Shown here: piece by piece, positions 49,962 through 58,903 of the stretch
Layout: each line of letters begins with the position of its first letter
Numbering within the stretch: position 1 is the stretch's first letter
Assembly: GCA_910587445.1 (NCBI GenBank)
Contig: CAJULE010000005.1
Coordinates: 46,899-110,898, forward strand
Source of the DNA: an uncultured Christensenellaceae bacterium
GTDB lineage: Bacteria > Bacillota > Clostridia > Christensenellales > Pumilibacteraceae
DNA length: 64,000 nt
Direction of reading: 5' to 3'
Made by a program: the position numbers and the translations under genes
Notes under the pieces: generated by a model
Told to the model about the DNA's origin: nothing
The model's database searches: none
What the model saw: the letters and a program-made list of their open reading frames with translations, nothing else

Positions 49962-50186
49962 TTATTCTACTTCAATAATCTCGACCGAGCACTTTTTGCC
50001 TTGCTTAGCTGCCGCAGCTTTCACTATGGCGCGAATCGACTTGGCAATCCTACCCTGCCGACCTATGATTTTGCCCATATCCGATTTCGCCACCGAGACT
50101 TTGACAACGTCGTTTTCTTCGGTGACTTTAACCTCTTGCGGACAATCGACAAGCTCTTTAACGAGATACTCAACAAGCTCCGTCAT
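49962..50186 (-). CDS. khpA: KH-domain RNA-binding protein KhpA (YlqC)
   Basis: Small RNA-binding protein with a single type II KH domain, 74 residues. The GxxG loop is IIGRQGRIAKSIRAIV. In streptococci KhpA pairs with KhpB to regulate cell length and mRNAs; here the partner gene is not in the window. SD AAGGA is ten bases upstream. Six bases separate it from rpsP. Confidence 0.93.
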   Translation of the reverse strand: MTELVEYLVKELVDCPQEVKVTEENDVVKVSVAKSDMGKIIGRQGRIAKSIRAIVKAAAAKQGKKCSVEIIEVE

Positions 50187-50192
50187 ATCGAA

Positions 50193-50489
50193 TTAGTCCT
50201 TCTTTTTCTTCTGAACTTTCGTCTTTGCGGGAGCTTTCTTGCCCGCTTCGAGAACACCTGCCTGAACAAGCAAACCCTTGACCGTATCGGTGGGCTGAGC
50301 GCCGTTCGCTATCCACTGCTTAGCCTTATCGGAATCTATCTTGACTTCCGCAGGATTTTTGAGCGGATTATAAGTACCTACGATATCGATAAATCTGCCG
50401 TCGCGAGGCGAACGCGAATCAGCCACTACCACGCGATAGAACGGGGATTTTTTGTCGCCTAATCTCGTCAATCTGATCTTAACTGCCAT
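50193..50489 (-). CDS. rpsP: 30S ribosomal protein S16
   Basis: Assembly protein of the 30S subunit, 98 residues. MAVKIRLTRLGDKKSPFYRVVVADSR, GRFIDIVGTYNP and QWIANGAQPTDTVKGLL are typical; the tail is Lys-rich. AAGGAG lies 11 bases upstream, a long spacing. Confidence 0.97.
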   Translation of the reverse strand: MAVKIRLTRLGDKKSPFYRVVVADSRSPRDGRFIDIVGTYNPLKNPAEVKIDSDKAKQWIANGAQPTDTVKGLLVQAGVLEAGKKAPAKTKVQKKKKD

Positions 50490-50525
50490 TTTTCTGTTTT
50501 CTCCTTGAAAAAATTATTTTTATAT

Positions 50526-51845
50526 TTATCGCCTAAAAGGAAGCCTTTTGCCGCCTTTCATTGCCCGCATCATATCTTTTGTTTGGTCGAATTGCTTCAA
50601 CAGCTGATTAACATCCTGAATTGTCGTGCCGCTTCCCGCCGCGATCCTTCTGCGCCGTGACGACTTGATAACCTCCGGATGCTCGCGCTCGTACATGGTC
50701 ATCGACTGTATAATAGCCTTGAATTTTGCCAAGCGTTTTTCATCGATGTCCTTTTCGCTTATCTTCATGTTCGGACCGAGTCCGGGCATCATGGAAATAA
50801 GCTGAGATAAATCACCCATTTTCGACAGACTCTCGAACTGATTCAAAAAGTCGTCGAGCGTAAAACTCGATTCGCGCAGCTTCTTTTCGAGCTTCTGCAT
50901 CTCCTCTTCCGTGACAGCTTTCTGCGCCTTTTCTATGAGCGTAAGAACATCGCCCATGCCGAGAATACGCGATGCCATTCTGTCGGGATGAAAAGGCTCT
51001 ATATCGCCCATTTTCTCGCCTATGCCGCAAAACTTTATGGGCTTTCCCGTCACGGCCCTTATCGAAAGAGCGGCGCCGCCTCGCGTGTCGCCGTCGAGCT
51101 TGGTAAGAATTACGCCCGTGATATCCAGCCTGTCGTTGAATGTTGTCGCAACCGTTACGGCGTCCTGTCCGGTCATGGCGTCCACGGTAAGCAATATCTC
51201 CGTGGGCTTTACCTCGCGTTTTATATCTTCGAGTTCCCGCATGAGGTCGTCGTTTATGTGCAGACGACCGGCAGTGTCGACTATTATCGTATCGTAACCC
51301 TTCTTTTCCGCGATCTTCAGCGCCTCGAGAACGGTCTTATAAGGCTTTTGCGTACCGTGTTCGTACACTTCGGTATTCACGCTTTTACCTACGACTTGAA
51401 GCTGATTTATAGCCGCGGGACGGTATATGTCGCCCGCTACCAACATGGGCTTTTTGCCCTGCCCTTTAAGCATAAGAGCAAGCTTACCGCACATTGTTGT
51501 TTTGCCTGCGCCTTGAAGTCCGCACATCATTATGATCGTAGGCGGTTTCGGAGCCGTTTCTAGTCCGCTTCCGGTACTGCCCATGAGCTCTACGAGCTCT
51601 TCATTCACGATTTTAATTACCTGTTGTCCGGGCGTGAGACTATTGAGAATTTTTTCTCCGACGGCTTTTTCGCTGACCCGCGCGACAAAGTCCTTTACGA
51701 CGGGGAAATTGACGTCGGCCTCGAGAAGAGCCACGCGAATTTCACGCATTGCCTGCTTTATTTCGAGCTCCGTCAACTTGCCGCGCGACGTGAGCTTGCT
51801 GAAAACATGGCTCAATTTTTCGGATAAACTGCTGAATAAACCCAT
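50526..51845 (-). CDS. ffh: Signal recognition particle protein Ffh
   Basis: GTPase of the bacterial SRP, which targets membrane proteins to FtsY and SecYEG. It has 439 residues: N domain (1-90), G domain with GLQGAGKTTMCGKLA, DTAGRLHIND, TKLDGDTRGGAAL, and the methionine-bearing M domain (about 300-439), which includes SRRRRIAAGSGTTIQDVNQLLKQF, the 4.5S RNA-binding helix pair. GGAG precedes the ATG. The SRP RNA gene is not in the window. Confidence 0.98.
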   Translation of the reverse strand: MGLFSSLSEKLSHVFSKLTSRGKLTELEIKQAMREIRVALLEADVNFPVVKDFVARVSEKAVGEKILNSLTPGQQVIKIVNEELVELMGSTGSGLETAPKPPTIIMMCGLQGAGKTTMCGKLALMLKGQGKKPMLVAGDIYRPAAINQLQVVGKSVNTEVYEHGTQKPYKTVLEALKIAEKKGYDTIIVDTAGRLHINDDLMRELEDIKREVKPTEILLTVDAMTGQDAVTVATTFNDRLDITGVILTKLDGDTRGGAALSIRAVTGKPIKFCGIGEKMGDIEPFHPDRMASRILGMGDVLTLIEKAQKAVTEEEMQKLEKKLRESSFTLDDFLNQFESLSKMGDLSQLISMMPGLGPNMKISEKDIDEKRLAKFKAIIQSMTMYEREHPEVIKSSRRRRIAAGSGTTIQDVNQLLKQFDQTKDMMRAMKGGKRLPFRR

Positions 51846-51864
51846 AAATATCTCCGCGATAAAG

Positions 51865-52179
51865 TTAAATGCTTTTTATTATGTCGCCTATCTTTTGCTT
51901 AAGCACAGTCAAATCGTTCTCATCGAGACAATTCTCGAGATCGCTTTTCAAGCCGTCAAGCTTGTCCTTTGTTCCGAGCCGCCGCTCATACTCTAAAAGA
52001 GCTTCTTTGCCCTTCGTCACCGAGTCGCGAACGGCTTGCCTCGATATACCGCAATTTTCGGCAATTTCACCGAGCGACAGATCGCAGTCGTAATAGCTGC
52101 GTATCATGTCGCGCTGATTTTCCGTTAAAAGCGCTCCGTAAATCTCGTTGAGTATTCCGATGCTTAGATCCTTTTCCAT
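51865..52179 (-). CDS. ylxM: SRP-associated helix-turn-helix protein YlxM
   Basis: Accessory protein of the SRP in Gram-positive bacteria; Streptococcus YlxM binds SRP components and affects their GTPase activity. It has 104 residues. The sigma-factor-like helix-turn-helix is SLGEIAENCGISRQAVRDSV (about 35-55), with LTENQRDMIRSYYDCDLSL before it and charged coiled helices after. No clear ribosome site precedes the ATG, and an ATG three codons earlier is possible. It starts the ffh operon, behind an inverted repeat that straddles +1, which a DNA-binding YlxM could conceivably recognise; that is speculation. Confidence 0.9.
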   Translation of the reverse strand: MEKDLSIGILNEIYGALLTENQRDMIRSYYDCDLSLGEIAENCGISRQAVRDSVTKGKEALLEYERRLGTKDKLDGLKSDLENCLDENDLTVLKQKIGDIIKSI

Positions 52180-52189
52180 ACAATGCACA

Positions 52190-52221
52190 AGAGGTGTAAA
52201 GCATTTTGACTTTACACCTCT
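52190..52221. promoter_or_regulatory. Perfect 12-bp inverted repeat at +1 of the ylxM-ffh operon
   Basis: AGAGGTGTAAAG (52190-52201) and CTTTACACCTCT (52210-52221) are exact inverse copies around eight bases. The repeat touches the -10 box at 52222 and covers the predicted start, so part of one arm is never transcribed; that favours a protein-binding operator over an RNA hairpin. Also CACCTCT resembles the anti-SD sequence. Confidence 0.65.
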
Positions 52222-52250
52222 ATTCTACACCATATTATTTTGTTTGTCAA
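52222..52250 (-). promoter_or_regulatory. Promoter of ylxM-ffh-rpsP operon
   Basis: TTGACA (52245-52250), 17 bases, TAGAAT (52222-52227) on the minus strand. Lies in the 78-base gap between ftsY and ylxM. Confidence 0.82.
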
Positions 52251-52257
52251 GCTTTTA

Positions 52258-53154
52258 TCACACTATGGCGTCGACAAAATTTTCCGCATCGAAGTCTTCG
52301 AGATCGTCTATCCCCTCGCCCACGCCGACATATACCACGGGGACTTGAAGCTGCGAAGAAATAGCAAGAACGACTCCGCCTTTTGCCGTTCCGTCGAGCT
52401 TTGTGAGGATAATACCGTCGATATCGATCGCCTCGTCGAATATCTCGACTTGAGAAATTGCGTTTTGTCCCGTCGTCGCATCGAGAACTATGTAGTTGAG
52501 CTGCATGGCGTTCGGCATTTCTCTCGAAACTATTCCCGAAATCTTTTCGAGCTCGTGCATTAGATTTTTCTTGTTATGCAGTCGCCCGGCAGTGTCCACA
52601 AGTATTACGTCGGTATTCTTGCTTTTTGCGCTTGCGATTGCGTCATACACTACGGCTCCGGGATCCGCGCCCTCGGCGTGTTTGATTATGCGAACGCCCG
52701 CGCGCTCCGACCAAACGGTGAGCTGATCTGCGGCAGCGGCTCGGAAAGTATCTCCCGCAACCATAAGGACCGACTTCTTTTCCGCCTTAAACTTCTTGGC
52801 AAGCTTACCTATAGCGGTGGTTTTTCCGACTCCGTTTACTCCCGCAATAACAATGACGAGAGGATATTCGTATTCGGGCTTTGGATTCTCTTCGAGGATC
52901 TCGACCATAATATTTCGCAGCTCGTATTTGACGTCCTCGGTCTTTCTGATGTATTTTTTATCTACGACTTCACGAAGCCGAGACATTATGGCGTCAGTCG
53001 CGCTCGCTCCGATATCCGACGTCAAAAGAATCATTTCGAGCTCGTCGTAAAAGTCGTCGTCAAGCACGCCGCCCGTAAAGAGCTTGTTCAGTTTATAACT
53101 GATTGCGTCTTTCGTGCGTTTCAGTCCCTCTTTGATTTTGCTGAAAATACCCAT
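52258..53154 (-). CDS. ftsY: SRP receptor FtsY
   Basis: Membrane-linked GTPase that docks SRP-ribosome complexes. It has 298 residues, the short form lacking a long acidic A domain. The N domain runs from about 1 to 95 and the G domain follows: VNGVGKTTAIGKLAKKF, DTFRAAAADQL, DTAGRLHNK and TKLDGTAKGGVVLAI. GGAG precedes the ATG. It follows smc by 11 bases and precedes the ylxM promoter. Confidence 0.97.
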   Translation of the reverse strand: MGIFSKIKEGLKRTKDAISYKLNKLFTGGVLDDDFYDELEMILLTSDIGASATDAIMSRLREVVDKKYIRKTEDVKYELRNIMVEILEENPKPEYEYPLVIVIAGVNGVGKTTAIGKLAKKFKAEKKSVLMVAGDTFRAAAADQLTVWSERAGVRIIKHAEGADPGAVVYDAIASAKSKNTDVILVDTAGRLHNKKNLMHELEKISGIVSREMPNAMQLNYIVLDATTGQNAISQVEIFDEAIDIDGIILTKLDGTAKGGVVLAISSQLQVPVVYVGVGEGIDDLEDFDAENFVDAIV

Positions 53155-53165
53155 TATTCTGTCTC

Positions 53166-56100
53166 CTAAATACTTTCGGCAGCGGCAACGGCTTCGCTCA
53201 ATTTGACCGAAACTATTTTACTTACGCCTTTTTCCTCCATTGTAACGCCGTAAAGATTGTCGGCAAGCTCCATCGTAGGCTTTCTGTGTGTAATTACTAT
53301 GAACTGCGTACCTTCGCTGAAACGTCTGAGATATCTTGCGAAACGTCCTGCGTTCGCGTCGTCAAGCGCCGCCTCTATTTCGTCGAGCACACAGAAAGGC
53401 ATGGGTTTCAAGCGCAATATCGCAAACAGTATGGCGATCGCCGTAAGAGCACGCTCGCCGCCCGACAAAAGCGAGATCGACTGCAATTTCTTTTCGGGCG
53501 GTTGAGCAATGATGTCTATGCCCGCTTCGAGCGGATCCTCGCTCTCGAGAAGGACCAAATCCGCAGTTCCTCCGTCGAAAAGCTCTCTGAAAATTTTTAT
53601 GAAGTTTTCACGGATCTGAACGAACTGAGACGTGAAACGCTCGAGCATTTCGTCGCTCACGTCCTTTATTATCTTGACGAGATCGGCAGCCGCCTTTTCT
53701 ATATCGTTACGCTGAACATCGAGTTTGTGGTATTCTTCATACTCCGTCTTGCTCTGTTCAATCGCCGCAACATTGACGTAACCGAGGGACTTTATCTGCC
53801 TCTTCAAACGGTTGGCTTCCGTCTGTCCTTTCTCTGCATTGAAATCTGCGATCTTGTATTCGAGACACTGCTCGTAATCGAGATTATATTCCTCGAATAT
53901 ATGTTGTTGCATTTGCTCCATGTCGGTATCGACCATGACAAGCTTAAGTTCCTCGTCGCGAATTGCGTTCTGTATCTGAGTTCTGTCCTCATGCTTTTGC
54001 GTGCGCAACGCATCTACACTTGTCAGTTTTTCCTGAAGCTCGGCCCTGAATGCGTCGAGGTTGGTTATGCGCGAGCGCAAAAAGCTGACTCTCGATGAAT
54101 TTTCGGGCTTAAGCATACCGCGCAAATCGTCGAGCTGCTTGTTAAGCTGCTCGATAAGCACAGTGTTTGCCGATCGTTGTTCCTCTTCTCGCGCAAGTTC
54201 GTTTGTAAGAACGGTCACATTGTTTTCGAGACGGGAAAGTTCCGTTTTAATGGTAGACACGAGATTTTCCGCCGTAACCACAGAAACATTGCACGCGGCA
54301 AGCTCTTCCGCTATTTTTTCTCGCTTTTCTTTGAGCTCGTCAAAGCGCTTTTGTCCTTCCTGCGAATTGTCGGCAATCGTCTTTTTCTTTTCTTCTACAG
54401 TCTTTTCGAGATCGCCTACGGAGTTTATGTCGTTCTCTATTGCGGCAATTCGATCTGCGTTTTGCTTGATTTCCGCATTGACGACAGATAACTGTTCGTT
54501 GAGACTGTCCTCGTCGTCAATCGTCTTATTCAGTCCTTCGGTCTTAGAAGCAAGTTCTATCTCATAGCCGTGCAAAGTTTCTCTTCCCGACTTCAATTTA
54601 CCGCTGACGTCCTGCTGTTCGGCAATAACCGTATCTCTTTGCGCATTCTTGGTTTTTAATTCGGACTCGCATTTTTCGAACAATGCCTGCGACTCCTCGA
54701 GCTGCCTTTGATTACCGAACAGATTAGCCACTTCGGCTTTTTTGCTTCCGCCCGTCATGGATCCCGACGGAGCAATTATGTCTCCTTCGAGCGTAACTAT
54801 GCGGAACGAAAATCCCGTTTGACGGGCAAGTCTTACTGCGGTGTCCATATTGTCCGTAATAACTGTGCCGCCGAGCAAACTTTCGACGACTTTTACATAT
54901 TCTTTATCGCATTCGACAAGATCCGAAGCTATACCGAATATGCCGGCTCCGTTTAAAAATCTCTTATATTGACTGTCTATAGAGCGAGGCTTTACGGAAG
55001 AAATCGGCAAAAACGTAACTCTGCCGAAACGCATTCTTTTTAAATAAGCTATCAAATATTTGGCATCGTCTTCCGTGCGCACGACAATATTTTGCATTGC
55101 GTTTCCGAGAGACATTTCTATAGCTGTCTCGAATTTCTGCTCGACTTTCAAAAGCTGTGCGACAACGCCGAGAACGCGCGAGGCAACTTCCTTGTCCTTC
55201 ATTCCCTCTTGAAGCAGATTCTTTACGCTTCCGTTGTATTGGTCGTAAGACTCCTTCATCTGCTTCATGAGATTATATCGCGAACGAGCCGTATAATAAC
55301 TCGCATTCGCTTTTTCGATTTCGTCCGCAAGCCGACCCGCTTTCTGCAAAAGTTCGGAATTGACTTCCTGAAGCTTCGACAGCTCGTCCTGCAAAGCATT
55401 CTTCTTCGCAATGAGTTGCGAACGCTCGTTTTTGCCTGCTTCGATAGTAGCAAGCAACACGTTCATATTGGACTCCAAAAGTCTCTTTCTGTCCGTAAGA
55501 GAGCCGAGCATTCCGCTTAAGGCGTTCTTTTCCGCAACGAGACTCGACATATTGGTTTTGATTTCCGTCAACCTGTTCAGTGACTTTATGTACTCGCTTC
55601 TTGCCGCGCCGAGCTCATCCTCGTATGCCGTGGATTCCTTTACGATTTGAACATAAGCGCTGTTCAACTTTTCTTTTTTGGCACGCTGGCTTGTGAGCTC
55701 GAATTCTTTCTTGTCGAGTTCGGCTTTGCCGACGGCTATCTGTTCGGCAGCTTCGTTTAACTCGGCATTATGCTTTTCACTGCTTGCGAAAAGCACATTA
55801 TTCTGATTATTCAAATAATTCAGTCTTTCGATGAGCACGTTTATTTCGCCGCTCATCTTTTCTATTCCGACGCTTAACGATAATTCCTCATCCCTAAGCG
55901 CCGCAATATTATCGTTTACGGAGCTTTGATTTTGCAAAGCTTCTTCATAAGCGTTCTTTGCATTCGTATACTCTTCTTCCGCCTGCGCCAACTTTTCCTT
56001 CAACACGTCGAGACGGTTTTGAATTGCTGTTTTCGAGGCTTCCGTAGTTTCGTATCTGTGTATGTAAAGATTGATTTCGTCTTTACGCAATTCTTCCTGC

Positions 56101-56762
56101 AAATCGAGAAACTTTCTTGCGACTTCGGCTTGTTTGGTGAGCGGCTCGAGAATTCTTTGCTTTTCGGCAAGAATATCGTTTACGCGAGATAGGTTCTCCC
56201 TCATGCGCACAAGCCGCCTTTCCGATTCGCTCTTTTTTGCTTTGAACTTGGATACGCCTGCCGCTTCTTCGAAAATGGCGCGTCTGTCCTCCGGCTTTGC
56301 GGAAAGCAAACTCTCGACTCTGCCCTGACCTATAATGGAATATCCCTCGCGTCCCATTCCGGCGTCACGCAAATAATCGGTGATCGTACGCAAACGGCAA
56401 GGCTGCTTGTTGAGATAGTATTCGCTTTCACCCGAGCGATATAATTTACGCGTAATTACTACTTCGTCGTATGTGAGATCCGAAAACCATTTTTCCGTAT
56501 TGTCAAAGTAAAGAGAAACTTCGCACAGCGACAGCGACTTGCGGCTTTCCGTACCCTTGAAAATAACATCCTGCATGGATTGACCGCGCAACAATTTGGC
56601 GGACTGCTCTCCGAGCACCCACCTTATGGAATCGGCAACATTGCTTTTACCGCAGCCGTTCGGTCCGACGATACCGGTAATACCTTCGCCGAATTTTATT
56701 TCGAGTTTGTCGGCAAACGATTTAAAGCCGCTAACTTCGATTTTTTTGAATTTCAAACTCAA
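53166..56762 (-). CDS. smc: Chromosome segregation protein SMC
   Basis: ABC-type ATPase that compacts chromosomes with ScpAB. It has 1198 residues, full length. N-terminal Walker A GPNGCGKSNVADSIRWVLG (near 33-51), long coiled coil to about 505, a hinge domain (about 510-680; GVVAQLLKVEQKFETAIEMSLG, GSMTGGS), return coiled coil, then the C-terminal signature LLSGGERALTAIAILFAI and Walker B PFCVLDEIEAALDDAN. The start codon is TTG with GGAG ten bases upstream; no ATG lies near. It lies 63 bases from rnc. ScpA and ScpB genes are not in the window. Confidence 0.97.
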   Translation of the reverse strand: MSLKFKKIEVSGFKSFADKLEIKFGEGITGIVGPNGCGKSNVADSIRWVLGEQSAKLLRGQSMQDVIFKGTESRKSLSLCEVSLYFDNTEKWFSDLTYDEVVITRKLYRSGESEYYLNKQPCRLRTITDYLRDAGMGREGYSIIGQGRVESLLSAKPEDRRAIFEEAAGVSKFKAKKSESERRLVRMRENLSRVNDILAEKQRILEPLTKQAEVARKFLDLQEELRKDEINLYIHRYETTEASKTAIQNRLDVLKEKLAQAEEEYTNAKNAYEEALQNQSSVNDNIAALRDEELSLSVGIEKMSGEINVLIERLNYLNNQNNVLFASSEKHNAELNEAAEQIAVGKAELDKKEFELTSQRAKKEKLNSAYVQIVKESTAYEDELGAARSEYIKSLNRLTEIKTNMSSLVAEKNALSGMLGSLTDRKRLLESNMNVLLATIEAGKNERSQLIAKKNALQDELSKLQEVNSELLQKAGRLADEIEKANASYYTARSRYNLMKQMKESYDQYNGSVKNLLQEGMKDKEVASRVLGVVAQLLKVEQKFETAIEMSLGNAMQNIVVRTEDDAKYLIAYLKRMRFGRVTFLPISSVKPRSIDSQYKRFLNGAGIFGIASDLVECDKEYVKVVESLLGGTVITDNMDTAVRLARQTGFSFRIVTLEGDIIAPSGSMTGGSKKAEVANLFGNQRQLEESQALFEKCESELKTKNAQRDTVIAEQQDVSGKLKSGRETLHGYEIELASKTEGLNKTIDDEDSLNEQLSVVNAEIKQNADRIAAIENDINSVGDLEKTVEEKKKTIADNSQEGQKRFDELKEKREKIAEELAACNVSVVTAENLVSTIKTELSRLENNVTVLTNELAREEEQRSANTVLIEQLNKQLDDLRGMLKPENSSRVSFLRSRITNLDAFRAELQEKLTSVDALRTQKHEDRTQIQNAIRDEELKLVMVDTDMEQMQQHIFEEYNLDYEQCLEYKIADFNAEKGQTEANRLKRQIKSLGYVNVAAIEQSKTEYEEYHKLDVQRNDIEKAAADLVKIIKDVSDEMLERFTSQFVQIRENFIKIFRELFDGGTADLVLLESEDPLEAGIDIIAQPPEKKLQSISLLSGGERALTAIAILFAILRLKPMPFCVLDEIEAALDDANAGRFARYLRRFSEGTQFIVITHRKPTMELADNLYGVTMEEKGVSKIVSVKLSEAVAAAESI

Positions 56763-56825
56763 AAACTTATAACTCCATGAAATTGTCTTGCATTATTGTA
56801 TCATCTGCCGTATGTCGAAGTCAAC

Positions 56826-57497
56826 CTATTTCATGGGCTTGACCTTCAAAAATTCCAATGCTTTTTTTGCCGCGTTTTTCTCCGCATCTTTTTTACCGAA
56901 TCCGAAACCTCGTCCGACCACGGCACTGCTTACGCTGACGTCCGACACGAATTCCGGCTTTTTGGAATTGTCTTTTAGCTCGGTTTTATAAATAATCGCG
57001 CCGAGTTTTTTGCTCTGTACGTACTCCTGAAGCTCCGACTTATAATCTCGTCTGTTTTCCGTATAAGCCTTCAAATGACTGTTAATAAACCTTTCGCATT
57101 CCTCTACGGATCCGCTGTCTATATAAATAGCCCCGACTACCGCCTCGAATAAGTTGGACTTGAATTTGACCGACAGAGCCACCTCTTTTTTAGCACCTTC
57201 TCCCATTCGCAGGTATTCGAATATTCCCAAATGCTCGACGGCAAGAGCAAGCGGCTCTCTCGAAACCATCCGTTTTCTCTCTTCAGTCATAGCGCCTTCG
57301 TTTTTACCGCTCAAATAGAGTTCCCTTGCGATAATGAAGTTCAAAACGCTGTCGCCGAGGAACTCCATACGCTCATTGTCCTCGCAACCGTGCTCGTTGG
57401 CATACGATGAATGCGTAAATGCTGTTTCGAGTATTGCGACGTCGGAAAAACGATAGCCTATACGTTTTTGAATTTCAGTCAAATATTCACTGCGCAT
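56826..57497 (-). CDS. rnc: Ribonuclease III
   Basis: Double-strand RNA nuclease for rRNA and mRNA processing, 223 residues. ERMEFLGDSVLNFIIARELY is the catalytic signature; the second acid lies in FEAVVGAIYIDSG, and the dsRNA-binding domain covers about 150-223 with DAEKNAAKKALEFLK. The ATG at 57497 has GGGCGATA before it and overlaps plsX by 11 bases. Confidence 0.97.
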   Translation of the reverse strand: MRSEYLTEIQKRIGYRFSDVAILETAFTHSSYANEHGCEDNERMEFLGDSVLNFIIARELYLSGKNEGAMTEERKRMVSREPLALAVEHLGIFEYLRMGEGAKKEVALSVKFKSNLFEAVVGAIYIDSGSVEECERFINSHLKAYTENRRDYKSELQEYVQSKKLGAIIYKTELKDNSKKPEFVSDVSVSSAVVGRGFGFGKKDAEKNAAKKALEFLKVKPMK

Positions 57498-58500
57498 TAT
57501 CGCCCAACACACTCAATTCACGCGAGATGTTTTCGATAAGCTTCTTGTCCGCCATTTTAGCCGTTTGAAGCACAGCAGCTTTTACCGCAACGTCATTGGA
57601 TCCGCCGTGCGCTTTGACAACCACCTTTTCCACACCGAGGAACGGCGCTCCGCCTCGTGTGTTATAGTCCATGTCGTGCTTAAGCTGCTTAAACGCCTTT
57701 TTCATGAACAATGCGCCTATCTTTGCCGAAGTCGAACTCATAACGGCTTTTTTAAGCATACTCATTACCATGCTTGCCGTACCTTCCACGCTTTTGAGAA
57801 GCACATTGCCGACAAAGCCGTCGGCGACCAAAACGTCGTATTCGCCCGTCAGCGCGTCGCGTGCCTCCATGTTGCCGACAAAATTTATAGGAAGTTCCTT
57901 TAAACGCTTAAAAACTTCCTTAGTAAGCTCGTTGCCCTTTTTGTCCTCCACACCCACGGAAACAAGCCCGACTCTGGGATTTTCCATATCGAACATAGCC
58001 TTCATATAGCAGCTTCCCATGAGCGCGAATTGCGTCAGAAATTCCGGACGGCAATCCACATTCGCGCCGCAGTCGATAAGACACACATTGCCGCCTGTCT
58101 TTGTCGGCAAAAGCGGAGCAAGCGCAGGACGCCCCACGCCTTTTAGTCTGCCCACTTTGAATATTCCGCCCGTCAACACCGCACCGGTGCTCCCCGCCGA
58201 AACAAGTCCGCAGATATCCTCACGGGTTTTGAGAAGTTCGAGAGCCTTAACAAGCGACGATTCTTTTTTCGTTTTAATGGCAACGGTGGGCACATCGTCG
58301 TTTGTGATCACGTCTTTGGCGTCGATAAGCTCTATTCTTTTATCGTCATGCGGATATTTCTTAAGCTCGTCCGAAATTTGCACGACGTCGCCGACCATAA
58401 CGATTTCGAGATCGTTTCGCTCGCGCATTGCGTCAATACTGCCTTTGACAAGCGCACCGGGAGAATTGTCTCCTCCGAAAATGTCGACAACTATTTTCAT
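57487..58500 (-). CDS. plsX: Phosphate acyltransferase PlsX
   Basis: Makes acyl phosphate from acyl-ACP, the first committed step for phospholipid synthesis with PlsY. It has 337 residues. MKIVVDIFGGDNSPGALVKG opens the fold; SAGSTGAVLTGG and ALAPLLPTKTGGNVCLIDCGAN follow and PALAPLL is near the active site. GGAGG precedes the ATG at 58500. It is next to rpmF, as is common; fabD, fabG and acpP are absent between plsX and rnc. Confidence 0.96.
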   Translation of the reverse strand: MKIVVDIFGGDNSPGALVKGSIDAMRERNDLEIVMVGDVVQISDELKKYPHDDKRIELIDAKDVITNDDVPTVAIKTKKESSLVKALELLKTREDICGLVSAGSTGAVLTGGIFKVGRLKGVGRPALAPLLPTKTGGNVCLIDCGANVDCRPEFLTQFALMGSCYMKAMFDMENPRVGLVSVGVEDKKGNELTKEVFKRLKELPINFVGNMEARDALTGEYDVLVADGFVGNVLLKSVEGTASMVMSMLKKAVMSSTSAKIGALFMKKAFKQLKHDMDYNTRGGAPFLGVEKVVVKAHGGSNDVAVKAAVLQTAKMADKKLIENISRELSVLGDNAQ

Positions 58501-58522
58501 ATTACCTCCGTACAAATGAACA

Positions 58523-58540
58523 GCCCCGATATAACGGGGC
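58523..58540 (-). terminator. GC-rich hairpin between rpmF and plsX
   Basis: GCCCCG and CGGGGC close a six-base loop, 22 bases before the plsX start and 25 bases past the rpmF stop. The downstream run is TGTTCATTTG on the minus strand, a poor U tract, so it may act as a weak terminator or as an mRNA processing or stability structure. Confidence 0.5.
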
Positions 58541-58565
58541 CGTCACATTGATTCCTTAACAGAAA

Positions 58566-58754
58566 CTATTTTTTGTCGCTTTTCACATCGATTTTCTTAG
58601 CTTCGTCATAATAACCACAAACAGGACAAACTCTGTGTGTGAGCTTCATCTCGTGGCAATGAGAACACTCGGACATAGACGGACTTGCTATTTTCCAATT
58701 TGCAAATCTCTTGTTTGCCCTTTGTTTCGACGTTTTATGCTTGGGGACTGCCAT
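58566..58754 (-). CDS. rpmF: 50S ribosomal protein L32
   Basis: Zinc-ribbon ribosomal protein, 62 residues. MAVPKHKTSKQRANKRFANW opens it and the metal site is CSHC with CPVC, so this is the zinc-binding form. AGGAGG lies eight bases before the ATG. It heads rpmF-plsX-rnc-smc-ftsY and has its own promoter. Confidence 0.97.
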   Translation of the reverse strand: MAVPKHKTSKQRANKRFANWKIASPSMSECSHCHEMKLTHRVCPVCGYYDEAKKIDVKSDKK

Positions 58755-58824
58755 CTTAAGCACCTCCTGTCACTTTCTCTCATGCAGCGCACGATAAAAA
58801 CCGAACGCATAACATTCTTGTGTT

Positions 58825-58853
58825 AGTATATATCAAACAAAAATATTTGTCAA
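58825..58853 (-). promoter_or_regulatory. Promoter of rpmF-plsX-rnc-smc-ftsY
   Basis: Consensus TTGACA (58848-58853), 17 bases, TATACT (58825-58830) on the minus strand. Confidence 0.85.
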
Positions 58854-58903
58854 GTGCTTTTGCATAATTTCTTTTTTCATTTCCGACAAATCGACCGACG
58901 CGC

